A stretch of 64,000 nt of DNA from Aedes albopictus (taxonomy: Eukaryota; Arthropoda; Insecta; Diptera; Culicidae). Below, piece after piece: positions 46,468 to 56,516 of the stretch. The position numbers were made by a program, and so were the translations under genes. The notes under the pieces were generated by a model, which saw only the letters and a list, made by a program, of their open reading frames with translations, was not told where the DNA came from and made no database searches. The stretch covers positions 272,099,694 to 272,163,693 of the forward strand of contig NC_085138.1 of assembly GCF_035046485.1 (NCBI RefSeq). Direction: 5' to 3'. The stretch's first letter is position 1; every line of letters starts with the position of its first letter.

Positions 46468-46725
46468 CAGTAGACGTTCGGTCGGTGCAAACGGTTTAAC
46501 TGCAACGCTTTTTAACTGCAAGTCCGGTAAGTGCAACAAATTTGCAGTTATCGCACCGCCAAACGTCAAAATGGTGCGCCATGTTAGCCCTAATGAACAG
46601 TCGAGTGAATTTTTCGTTCATTTTACGTCAATTGATGGCTTGTTGACACTGTCAGGCGTTGCAGTTATCGGATTTTCGTTCGCTAAGTGAAACGTAAACA
46701 TGTTGCAGTTATCGAACGTCTACTG
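46468..46725. mobile_element. 258-bp TA-flanked MITE (CAGTAGACGTTCG ends)
   Basis: CAGTAGACGTTCG and CGAACGTCTACTG are flanked by TA. TGCAGTTATCG and its variants occur several times inside. Non-coding. Confidence 0.8.
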
Positions 46726-46739
46726 TATTGGAAAATATT

Positions 46740-46892
46740 TTTCGGGGTAATCTGTTCGGGAAAATGGGCTTTTCGGGGTAATGGTATTCGGAGAAATGGG
46801 CTATTCGGGGTATTGGAATTCAGGGTACTGGACTATTCGGGGTTATTGATTTTCGGGGAGATGGTTTTCGGGGTAATGGAATTCGGGGAAGT
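46740..46892. repeat. degenerate 13-14 bp minisatellite (TTCGGGGTAATGG)
   Basis: About ten diverged units of TTCGGGGTAATGG/TTCGGGGAAATGG, ending about 190 bp before the predicted start of gene B. Reading frames here are repeat by-products. Confidence 0.75.
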
Positions 46893-47080
46893 GTTATAGG
46901 ACCCATCAAACATCATCATAAATATTTTTATTTTTGACGTTCGCCCGATTTGTTTCTGATGTTTGTGTCGCTTTCACTTTGATTTTGCTCATGTAGGTAG
47001 TATTTTCATACATTCGGAAGTTTTTCAGTGAAAATTTGGTGATAATTGCTGAACACTTCAAGATTCTGCAGAATCTCGAG

Positions 47081-47145
47081 ATGCAATGCGTAATCAAGAC
47101 GGAACCTGCCGTGGATTTCCACTTCCAAGATGTAGGCGATCCCAC
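47081..47145 (+). CDS. gene B exon 1
   Basis: ATG at 47081 opens MQCVIKTEPAVDFHFQDVGD and the donor is CCCAC|GTAAGT. The IKTEP motif near the start mirrors VKEEAP in gene A exon 1, and both first exons end two bases into a codon. Exon assignment is inferred from this parallel. Confidence 0.6.
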
Positions 47146-47533
47146 GTAAGTATGGTTTTGGTCTATTTTCTAGAACCGATGGTAAAATTACTCGTTTGTA
47201 TTGATATACAGTTCTAGGTGTCACTGTACATGATACCGTTATACAGCACACTGTATGATTTTTAGTATTTAATAGAATTCCAAACCTAGAGGGCATTTTT
47301 TTAAATAATTTTGTAAACGGTGTGTTAATTTCTATTTTTTTAGAAACCGTTTGATTTTCATAAACACCGCTATTTGTGTTACAATATGTAACTCGTATCA
47401 GTTGCATAATGAACATTATGCAACTTGAATAATGATTTTGTTGTAATGAAGTAAAGTGTTGTATTTACATGCAAGAATGTTAGTTGATGTAAATTTTATG
47501 ATATACATACTTACATTTTTCTCTGTATTCTAG

Positions 47534-47798
47534 GCCTTCCTCGAGTCAATACATGAAACGACGATGTTCTATGGATATTGGTCCCACGTCACGGGTTCCG
47601 AATGTAACTGATTCTTCTACCGATGCTATGAATCGCTTACTGCAAAACTGGGGGTTGGAGGCTTTAATTCACAGATTTGCTGAACACTTGATCGACTTGA
47701 GCGTGCTGGACTACATGCTGGATGTTGATATCGTAGATTTGTGCCAAGGTTTACCAATCCGGTACAGGCTTCTGCTGAGACACAATCTGCGAAACGGA
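47534..47798 (+). CDS. gene B exon 2: SAM-like module
   Basis: The acceptor CTGTATTCTAG is followed by TPSSSQYMKRRCSMDIGPTS and then the module NRLLQNWGLEALIHRFAEHL, IDLSVLDYMLDVDIVDLCQG, LPIRYRLLLRHNL. This is the closest relative in the window of gene A residues 64-114 (35 of 51 identical by eye). It ends GGA|GTAATG at a codon boundary. Probable protein-interaction domain. Confidence 0.8.
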
Positions 47799-47867
47799 GT
47801 AATGATAGTTTTAAAGAATTTTTACCATACAAATTGCATACTGATTTTTTTTTTATTTTGTTTGCAG

Positions 47868-48068
47868 TACCATAAAGACAGTCTCGCCCCCGATCAGCCA
47901 AATAAACGACAGCACACTACAGTCGAAACCAACGAAAATAGTCTTTACGAAATTCACTCAAATTTCGTGGATAATTGCATGCCACCTCCGAATTTCGTGT
48001 CAGTACCAGGATCATCGCCCGCGAATGATAATAATTTTACTGGAGCTGAATATAAGACTGGCTATACG
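47868..48068 (+). CDS. gene B exon 3: linker
   Basis: After a 69-bp intron (acceptor TTTGTTTGCAG), the frame continues YHKDSLAPDQPNKRQHTTVE and a low-complexity Asn/Pro/Ser segment to TATACG|GTAAGT. Phase 0 at the end. The 69-bp intron is itself open in frame, so read-through is also possible; canonical splice sites favour splicing. The next exon is not certain: the recombinase exon (acceptor candidate at 53030) is phase-compatible. Confidence 0.65.
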
Positions 48069-49028
48069 GTAAGTACAAAAACAGGTATTTACTAAGGTTT
48101 ATGAAATGTTATGAAGCCAGTATCGGGATGTTGATCTTTTCTTTACTAAATGTTATAAGGTATGAGTGCATATCAGGTAATCTGGACAGGCTAGAACAAC
48201 GCTTGGAAAAATATCTATTTTCTTTATTACTTTAACAGTTGATATGTAAATTTACTATATATTAACCCTTTTTAATGCGAGGTTTGCACTTCAAACGGAA
48301 TCGCTCAAGTACTTTTCGTCCAGTGCATTATTTTTCCGTGACCAGAATGGTCAAGAAATTTAACACAGCAAGTCCCATTTGATTTGACGTTTCGTTCGAA
48401 ATAAAGCGACGCTTTCTCATTTCTTGAGCGATTCCTTGCATGAATTTTCCACGCATCGAGATAGGCCAAGAAATTTCTTGAGATCTGCATACTACCCATA
48501 AGGCAGTGGCACATACAACTTTTAACTTTTTAATTTCCTTATAACAACTTATATCGAACTTCTTTATTGGTTTACGCATACCATGGATTACTAATAACGC
48601 TGAATATATTTTTGGTCCTAAACAAAGCTTAAATAGTAATTTGAATGGACGCGGGTGCCCAAGTAGTTCGAAACCCTACATATTGCTACCGCTCTGGGTT
48701 GAAGGGCGCCGGGCTAAGAAGATCAAACATTGTTTCGTTTGGGGAAAACGCTTCTTTTTTCCAAGTACTACTGTACCTTGATTTTCGAGATTTTTTCAAA
48801 CAAAGATTTTTTTTGTACATGTAATTACGTATAATTTGTTGTCGAAACAGATTCCTTGGGAATCTTTGCTAGCACGTCATCGGAGGGTTCTTGATCGTAT
48901 GTTTATTACTAAAAGTCTTGCTGAGACCCTCTCAATATTCTTAAAACTTAATTGCGAGCACATGAAGAGATCCTCGGTGGATTTTCTTTTAAATAATATT
49001 TTTAATAAACACATAGGGTGACGAAGGG
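48069..49028. other. non-coding, repeat-bearing
   Basis: Contains the second copy (48295-48488) of the GGAATCGCTCAAG...AAGAAATTTCTTGAG inverted-repeat unit. The 61-codon frame at 48836-49021 has no recognisable feature. Probably intron of gene B. Confidence 0.4.
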
Positions 49029-49029
49029 T

Positions 49030-52000
49030 ACAGGGTTGTTACAAGAAGCGTGGAAAAAAATCCGCGCCAAATCCGCGCGAGCAAAATTTGAATCCGCGCC
49101 AAATCCGCGCGATACTGGAAATAAAATCGCGTCAAATCCGCGAGTTCCCTAAAGTTTCATTTTTGTACATTACGTTTATATTAAACATTAAATTAAGTCT
49201 ACACTAGTGTATGAAGAAAAGCCACTTTAAACTGGAATGGGCTATTAAAGTAGGCTAACTTTGATTCGTTATTCGATTCGAGCTCTTTTCTGGACTAACT
49301 TTTGATTCGTAAATTAACGCAGCTTATCTTAAATATTCTAATAATTTTTTAATTAATTTTGAGATTTATTTTAGTGTTGTCAGGAAAATCGCAGTGAGAC
49401 ATTCTAGAAAAAAAATAGATAATATTCTCCAGGAAGAATACTATAGGGCCCGTCGATGAACTATGTTGACTCTTAGGGGATATGGGGTTCATAATAATTT
49501 CGAAAATTTTGTGTGGACAAAGTCCATGAGGGTGGATGGGGGTGTAGTTAATGACAAGAGGAACACATGGGGAGATGCTTGTAAAAAATAAACAGAAAAT
49601 GCCTTCCTCCGCAATTATACTACTACAAATTCCTACAACAACATTGGAGGAAATTCCGGGAAAATTCTCGAAAGACAATTTGCAATTTTTTAAAGATTTT
49701 TTGCTGATTTAAAATTCTTTCAGGATTTTTTTCAAGAATATCTCCAGGAATTTCTGCAGTTATTTGTTCATTAAGTTTTTGCAAAATCCCACAGGGTTAT
49801 TTAAAAAAATACACCTCGTCCTTTTTTTACGTCCATGCTTGGCTAAGCGACAAAAAATTTTACCGCTAAGACAATGAGCAAACTCAACAGTTTTATATTT
49901 TTTAAAACATCTTCGTAATTGGGAGAAGTGTAAAAAAATATAAAAATGTGCATTTTGATCATTATTTTGTCGGTAGAAATTTTTTTCGCTAAGCCAATAG
50001 TGGACGTAAAATAAGGTTTGGGTGTACTAATTATTAATTTTCACCGGGATATGCATTTTTATAAATTTGCTTCATGGTGCCTAACAGATTTTTCTAAAAT
50101 GGCCTAAAGATTTTTACTAGAAATGCCTCCATGGACCACTCTGAAAATTTCAACGTTAAATCTATTATTACAGGAATTCTTCTAGCGGCTTCTGATGGAT
50201 GGATTACTCCTGCCATGGATTTCTAAAATATATTACAAATATTATAAATTCTTAGAAACAAATTCTATTGTTTTTTTTTTAACTTGCTGGCTTTGTAGTT
50301 ACGTGTATGATCATGTCCGTAATGGGAATCTTGGGGAAATTGGTGCAGAATTTTTCTAAAGAAATATTTTGTGGAGTCTCATCCAATTTCATAAGGTATA
50401 GGGGTAGGCGGGGCAATATGGACACCCGGGGCAGAATGGACACCCTCAATATTTTGAAATATGCGATCTTTTTTGAACTTTTAATGAATGGAGAATATAG
50501 TCCATTTGTCTAAAACGTAGTTTCAGGAAAGAAACATTCGAAATTAAAATCATACTTGATTTTACAAGAAAAAGTTGCGTCCTCCGTTTTTTGTGCATGG
50601 AAATTATAATTTTCACACCATCTAAAATAAGATTTAGTGATTAATTGATTGCAGGTCGATTAAAACCTGATATTTCTAGAACACATACAAGTAGTTTTGC
50701 TGTATCTACATGCTTAACATGTTCATATTTTCTTCTTTATTATATCAAAAATCAAGTTTGGCAATATCTTCTGCTGCCGGGGCAAAATGGACACTCACCT
50801 TTTTGAAAGAAGCGGCAAGGGAAAAGTATAACCAAAATCACAAACCAACCAAATTCTTCGATTTCAGTATATTTTCGGTTAAATGTTCACTATAGTAGAC
50901 ATAGGGTGAAACAAATTGGTCAACAAACGACAGCAGTGGAAAATAGTTGTTCTAGGCACAGCTGTACATGCCGACAAAAACGAAGCTTTATCCAAAACAG
51001 CTTGTATTTAAATTAACTGAACAAAAATGAACTACTTCGGCGTATTATTCATCCATAATAGTTGTTTTGTAATGAAATGACATTATAGGTGTAAATAATG
51101 TACGAAATTCGTAAAAGTCTTATAGTGTCCATATTGCCCCATGGGGGTGTCCATTCTGCCCCGTATGCTTGAAGACGGTCATGAAAAACTAACATTTTTC
51201 ATAACATTTTTTGAAGTGGATAAATCATTTTTCTTCGTGAGCATTCTTATGTAATAGATGCTAAATAGACTTTAAAAGGATACATGTATCAAAAAACTAA
51301 ACTTTTTTGACATCTTGCCAGGCAAAGTTGCCAAAAACCTTAGGGTGTCCATATTGCCCCGCCTACCTCTACCAGTAATTCAGAAGAGCTTTACCTGATA
51401 ATTTAACTAAAAATTCTTAATGTTTTGTCCGAAACTCTTTCGAGAATATTTATCAGCAAATTCTTTCGATATTACTACAGGAAATTATTGAAAAAAATCA
51501 GGCATTACGAAACAAATCACTTGATATTTTTTATGATGAAAGCATTAACCCAAAAACAGAAAAAAAATATTAAGTCCATTTACAAAAATCTTAAGGTGAA
51601 ACATCAAGAAATCCCATGGCAATTCTGCATACAAACTTTAGAGACACAAATCTGACGAACAAAGCATCGAACCAAGCCGCACTTGTTTATCCTGCCTTTG
51701 CTCACTTGCAAAAAGAGGCAGCTTTTCCAAATCGAGCGCATTTGTTTACGAATTTTAAGGATTGGTGCTCTTGAAAATGTGAATAGGGGTCCAAGTCGGC
51801 CGTTGTGGCAGCCATATTTGTATTCCATGTAGTTCCTCCTTAAGAGTAAAATCGGAAGAGTTCCGGGGATGCACCCTTAAGAAGATCCTGGATGATTTTC
51901 TGGGTTTTGTTATGGCACTTTTAAGAAGTATTCGGGGTAGAGCTCGATGTTCCTGTAAATCCAATAAATACTATATGTTATCTCATTTATAAAGGTGAGA

Positions 52001-52645
52001 GAGTTCTTGCATGTTTTATTTGAATAGGGTATGGGTGCCATCAGTAATCGCACGCTCCCATATTCATTCTATTCGAAAACAAGCGGCACCGATTGTTTTG
52101 ATGCGTGCTCACTTCTAACAAAAAATACAAGAAAAAAACAAACAGCGTTTCAATCCTTTGTTTTTCGTGGGATAAAAATGGGAACCACATGCTTAATAAG
52201 GGAATCAATACCCTATGTTGTGAAAGCTGTTGCTACGACAATATACTACACAGTTGTAACTGAGCTGATTTAGTTCAAAGCTTTCTAGATCCTTATTGTA
52301 TTGAATTATTACTGAAACATATTACCAATGATCCAAAGGCTCTATCATTCATATCAACGGGAATAGAACTCTCAGTATTGTCACTTGCAAAATCCACATA
52401 ACAAAGTACGTAGAAGAGGTTCATCAATCGCCGGTTGGTAGAGAAATAGAATGCAATCTCACACACCAAAAATATTATGCAAATCAGAGTAAAACCACAT
52501 AGTAAATTTACATAACGGAGCAGCAAAACTAATTCCGCACCAAAGCCGCGCGAGGGCCGAATTCTAGGGTCAAATCCGCGCCAAATCCGCAAAAATCGCG
52601 AAATCCGCGAAATTCGCGAAATCCGCGCTGTTGTAACAACCCTGA
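49030..52645. mobile_element. hAT-like non-autonomous element with AAATCCGCG arrays
   Basis: Terminal inverted repeats CAGGGTTGTTACAA / TTGTAACAACCCTG are followed on each side by clustered AAATCCGCGC motifs (49057-49145 left; 52548-52630 right). The flanks share AGGGTA, part of a possible target duplication. The CAGGG terminus and short-motif-rich ends suggest hAT, but no transposase was seen. A MITE is nested at 50401-51369. The segment at 51600-51960 resembles 57590-57790. Confidence 0.6.
50401..51369. mobile_element. intact 969-bp TA-flanked MITE (GGGGTAGGCGGGGCAATATG ends)
   Basis: Full-length relative of 15951-19409 in the opposite orientation, flanked by TA. It gives the empty site for the LINE insertion there. 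Internal phrases GGGGCAGAATGGACACC and inverse copies recur near both ends and at 50778. Nested in the hAT-like element. Confidence 0.88.
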
Positions 52646-52919
52646 GGGTATTATCGGCAGGTTTGTTCTCTTCGTCATGGAGGTTTTTGTGGGCCGAATT
52701 GCCTGAAATTTGGGCATATAACTCAGCTTGGTGGGGAAGGATTTGAGGCCAACTTTGAGACAAACAGGTACCAAAAAAACCATGACGAAAAGAACAAAAC
52801 TGCCGAGAAAACGTAAGGTCCCCTATTTGAGTTTGGCATATTTTTGGAATATGTAGAAAATCTAATGGAACTGGTGGATTTCTTCACACATTTTTTTCTA
52901 TTACTAGTACCATGAGGTC

Positions 52920-52992
52920 GCCATGTCCATTCTCCGCTCGTTTCATACGATTTGAATATCAATTATATGAAACGAACGGTGAATGGTGACAT
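52920..52992. repeat. imperfect inverted repeat before the recombinase exon
   Basis: CCATTCTCCGCTCGTTTCAT and the later ATGAAACGAACGGTGAATGG form a hairpin with about 20-bp arms and a loop of about 25 bp. It could be a small element or a vestige of a transposon end. Confidence 0.5.
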
Positions 52993-53075
52993 TGCGGTAT
53001 TCAAAACCATCGTTACATTTCCTTCCAAAGTTCACGCCACGATCGGCCGACGTTACGAATGAAGAGGAACTCAGG

Positions 53076-53486
53076 ATGAGCGATTCCGATTCGGAAAGTC
53101 AAATGGACGCAGAAGCACCCGAAGAAGTGGCCACCGATAGACTGATTCCGGAGAAATCCAAGGCATTGTATGAAGGTTCGTATAAGAAGTTTGATGAATG
53201 GCGCTCAAGGAACAATTACACCACGGTGGACGAAAACGCCATGCTGGCGTATTTCTCGCAAGAGATGGGCAACCAAAAGCCCTCAACAAACTGGAGTCAC
53301 TTTTCTATGCTGAAGGCTACCATTAACATGAACTTGGGCATAAACATTAGTGGTTTTACGAATCTGGTATCATATCTGAAGCAAAACTGTGACGGGTACA
53401 GTCCAAAAAAGTCGAAAATTCTTACGAAAGGCGAAATATTTCGATTTTTGAAGGAAGCCGACGATGAAAAGTATCTAGCCCTCAAG
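53076..53486 (+). CDS. Crypton-like tyrosine recombinase protein, N-terminal exon (core-binding region)
   Basis: Starting at the ATG of MSDSDSESQMDAEAPEEVAT, it encodes a helical region typical of the N-terminal part of tyrosine recombinases: KSKALYEGSYKKFDEWRSRN, ENAMLAYFSQEM, STNWSHFSMLKATINMN, then KKSKILTKGEIFRFLKEADD. This order (SAM-like DNA-binding helices, then F-L-x-EADD leading into the catalytic domain) matches the insect Crypton-type proteins I recall. An alternative in-frame start exists at 52983. If spliced from gene B, the exon would start at 53031 after TTTCCTTCCAAAG, in phase 0. The donor CTCAAG|GTATTT is at a codon boundary. Confidence 0.8.
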
Positions 53487-53543
53487 GTATTTCTTATGTC
53501 AATGTAAAATATTTGGTTATAATTGAATACTTTTATTTTATAG

Positions 53544-54026
53544 GTTGTACTGATCGTTGGGGTGTACGGGGCTTGTCGAAGAGAAGAAATACTGAAACTG
53601 ACGTTAAACGATATTGAAGATACAGGAAACAGCGTGAAAATTACCGTTCCCAACTCGAAATCGAAAACACTCAGACAGTTCGTGATCACTAGAGGTAGCG
53701 ATCCTGAAGTGGACATGGTAAAGCTGTTCCGTTTGTATGCTCAGAAGCGACCGGTCGGCGTTCCACACTCGCGATTTTTCATTGGCTATCGCTATGGAAA
53801 GTGTACCAAACAAGCAATTGGAATTAACTCGATTGCCCACATGCCGAAACAGATTGCTGAATTCCTCCACCTGCCCTCCCCGCAAGAATATACGGGACAT
53901 TGCTTCCGTCGCTCGGCAGTTTCCCTGCAGGGAGACTCAGGCGTGGATATAGCTATCTTGAAGAGACAAGGAGGATCTACAAGCAAAATGCATGCAATAA
54001 CATTCAATCTCGATACAGATGTTTAA
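53544..54026 (+). CDS. Crypton-like tyrosine recombinase, catalytic exon (C-terminally altered)
   Basis: The acceptor ATTTTATAG is at 53543. It encodes VVLIVGVYGACRREEILKLT with the catalytic-type Arg (149 if counted from 53076), SKSKTLRQF with a candidate Lys, and EYTGHCFRRSAVSLQGDSGV with the HxxR pair (His256, Arg259). The family normally continues as KR-x-GGW-x-S...A-x-GYI; here it reads KRQGGSTSKMHAITFNLDTD and stops, so both the second His/Trp and the nucleophilic Tyr are missing. The protein (297 residues) is thus probably catalytically dead: either a domesticated recombinase or a decayed copy. The otherwise open frame and intact splice sites favour domestication. Confidence 0.82.
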   Translation, partial: VVLIVGVYGACRREEILKLTLNDIEDTGNSVKITVPNSKSKTLRQFVITRGSDPEVDMVKLFRLYAQKRPVGVPHSRFFIGYRYGKCTKQAIGINSIAHMPKQIAEFLHLPSPQEYTGHCFRRSAVSLQGDSGVDIAILKRQGGSTSKMHAITFNLDTDV

Positions 54027-54492
54027 TTAGGAACGTGTTATTATCCCTAGATGTTATCAAACAATTATTTATTAAATTTAAAATTTATTTATTCATATCA
54101 TTAGACAGTTAAATGTAAGGAAGTGGATCATAATTCGAATTTGAGTTGGAGTGTAACGCTTAACGCGTTTAGTCGTTCAAATAGCATTACATCCTCAGCT
54201 CTCCTGGCAAAAGACTTAAGCCTTAGTTAGGCCTTTGAATATATTAAACAAATGAAAACAAATTTAAACAAGTGTTTGTATTCATAGTCACGCGCAGTCA
54301 TGTTTCTGTCGTTTTTTCGGAATTCTTCAAATAGAGAATTCACACTCTTGAAGATTCACAACATTTGAACCCAACCGGACGTTGTACAATGATACAACTG
54401 AGTCGCGACACGACCCAATTCGCCACGTTTTCTGAATCATGTCGGAATACTAACAGCATGGCTTTGCTGAGAACCCGTGCGTTTATCGCTTC
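54027..54492. other. 3' flank of the recombinase gene
   Basis: AT-rich, with no clear AATAAA close to the stop. The small frame beginning at 54365 runs into the 96-bp repeats and is not taken as a gene. Confidence 0.4.
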
Positions 54493-54520
54493 TGCTATAT
54501 GGGCCCTCTTGGTCCGAGTG

Positions 54521-54755
54521 TGTTCGAGGTGGCGCCGAAAGTCAGCAGAAAAATGCCGCTTCTTTTCGGTTCGGTACCGTCGCGCTATCGTCGTCGTTCC
54601 CCGTAGTAGTTCAGTGTGTTCGAGGTGGCGTCGAAAGTCAGCAGAAAAATGCCGCTTCTTTTCGGTTCGGTACCGTCGCGCTATCGTCGTCGTTCCCCGT
54701 AGTAGTTCAGTGTGTTCGAGGTGGCGTCGAAAGTCAGCAGAAAAATGTCGCGCTG
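54521..54755 (+). repeat. 96-bp tandem repeat, about 2.5 units
   Basis: Unit starts at 54521, 54617 and 54713 (TGTTCGAGGTGGCGTCGAAA ... CGTTCCCCGTAGTAGTTCAG). The period of 96 is divisible by three, so overlapping frames repeat WRRKSAEKCRFFSVRYRRAI-like peptides. The copies are nearly identical, so the duplication is recent. Confidence 0.9.
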
Positions 54756-56362
54756 TCGTCTTTGGTTTGTGTCATGTGCGTCGTCGTTCTCCGAGCCCGA
54801 GGTAGAGTCAACATTGAGTTCGGGTCGCGCGTGGTCGTTGGGATAGTTGGGGGAAAGTTTATTTATTTATTTTTTGTTTTGTGTTTCGGTATTGAGTTCG
54901 TGTCGCGCGTTATCAAGGGCACTTTAACATAGTAGCTAGAAAACGGAAGATCCAGCGAGTGGCTTGAACGAGTGAACATGCGTGATAGCCTGAGGGACTT
55001 TCTCGTGTGCTGCAGGGGATAATCCGGTGAGTTTGTTCCTTGTTGTTTGTTGTTTCTCTCTATATTGCCTCTATTTTCATTAACTTCTTGATTCATAATA
55101 GTTGGTAGCTTGTGTCTAATTTTAATGTATGTGTGTATGTATCTGTTCAATATTCTTTCATCGAGTTTGTATAGTTCGTCACCATGAGTGTCGACATGTG
55201 TTTTGTTTTCGTCAATTTCCAAAATTGCATCTTGCAAATTATCACTTCCTCTACCTAGTTCTGTTTGTATATATATTTTAATTATTTATTTATTAAAGTT
55301 TGTATATATTACTTATATAAATCTTTCAAGAATTTACGCAGCAAGCACTGTAAAGTTCGTCACTTCAAGTGTCGGCCAAAATTCTCGCTAAACACATTTT
55401 TTCAATGAAATTTCCCTATATTATTGTACAGTCCGGCACTTCAAGGTGCTGACTTCAGTTTTTTGTATTACAATATGTTTCAGTATTTCTTCCCTTGAAT
55501 TGTGCGGTCCGCCACTGATGGTGTCGGCACAGAGTTTTGTCTCAATGTATCAAGTCCATGGTATCAGAGGCAAGTATCACTGCGTACTGGTTCACCAGTT
55601 CTCTAAATTGCGAGGTGACGCAAGATCTCTTTCGTTTCATAAGACATTCTCTAGATCTTACTCAGAATTTTCAAGGACTCACCATTCTTCCTAACTGTGA
55701 GGTGACACAACTCTGTGTATATGTGTTTTGTGTATGCTCACGGTTACATGCATTACATCGCTTACCAAAGCGAATCCTGATTTATGTAACTATTGATCCC
55801 GCCAACTAACAAGAACTCCTTCCCGTGACAACTGCGGAGGGTCCAGTAGTACATACAACCTCTAGTAGCAACGGTTGTCAAACTAACATTCCTTCCCTTC
55901 CCCGGTAGACCGTAAGGACGTGGCCGGCGCCGTTATTGACCCAAAAAAGTTTGAGCTTCCGGAACGTGTACATTGAGGAAGGTGCGCTAATCCCAAGCCC
56001 CATCTATTGGTTCTCTGTGCAATTCCGCTAGCTCTGGTCAATCACGGAGTAGCAACTACGAAGTGTACGGTCACCAATGCTCATGCTCATGCTCATGCTC
56101 TGCTATATGGGCCCTCTTGGTCCGTCTTGGTTCGTTGTTTCATCGCGTCGTCGTCCTGTGTGCGTGCTCATCTTCGTACGGGGCGGTTTAGTGTGTTTTT
56201 GGAGGCAAAGTGGAAGTGCCGCTTTTTTCATTCGGATCGGCCGTATCGTCGTCGACAATTTGAATGTGCACATCGTCGTACCGGTGTGTTGTTGTAGCGG
56301 TTCAGTGTGATTTCGAGGCCAGTTAGTGGAAGATGCTGCAGCACATACGCACTGGACACTTA

Positions 56363-56516
56363 GGGGGCATCCATTTAGTACGTCACGCAACATTTTGAAA
56401 TTTTGCCCCCCCTCCTCCCTTCGTACGAGTTTTTCGTATCCCTTTTACATTGCTTGTCACACTTTTCGAAAACCCCCCTCCCCCCTATAAGCGTGGCGTA
56501 CTTTATGGATGGCCCC
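56363..56516. mobile_element. 154-bp MITE, TTA duplication
   Basis: GGGGGCATCCATTTAGTACG and its imperfect inverse ending GGATGGCCCC are flanked by TTA. Related to 44507-44671 (shared GTACGTCACGC-type inner part and G/C-rich arms). Confidence 0.8.

Noticed and set aside
53297..53716. 139-codon minus-strand frame across the recombinase exons
   Set aside because: Antisense shadow of two well-supported + strand exons and their intron.
54365..54932. Overlapping frames of about 150 codons with repeated WRRKSAEK peptides
   Set aside because: They coincide with the 96-bp tandem repeat in a retroposon head. Two frames are open together and neither resembles a known protein.
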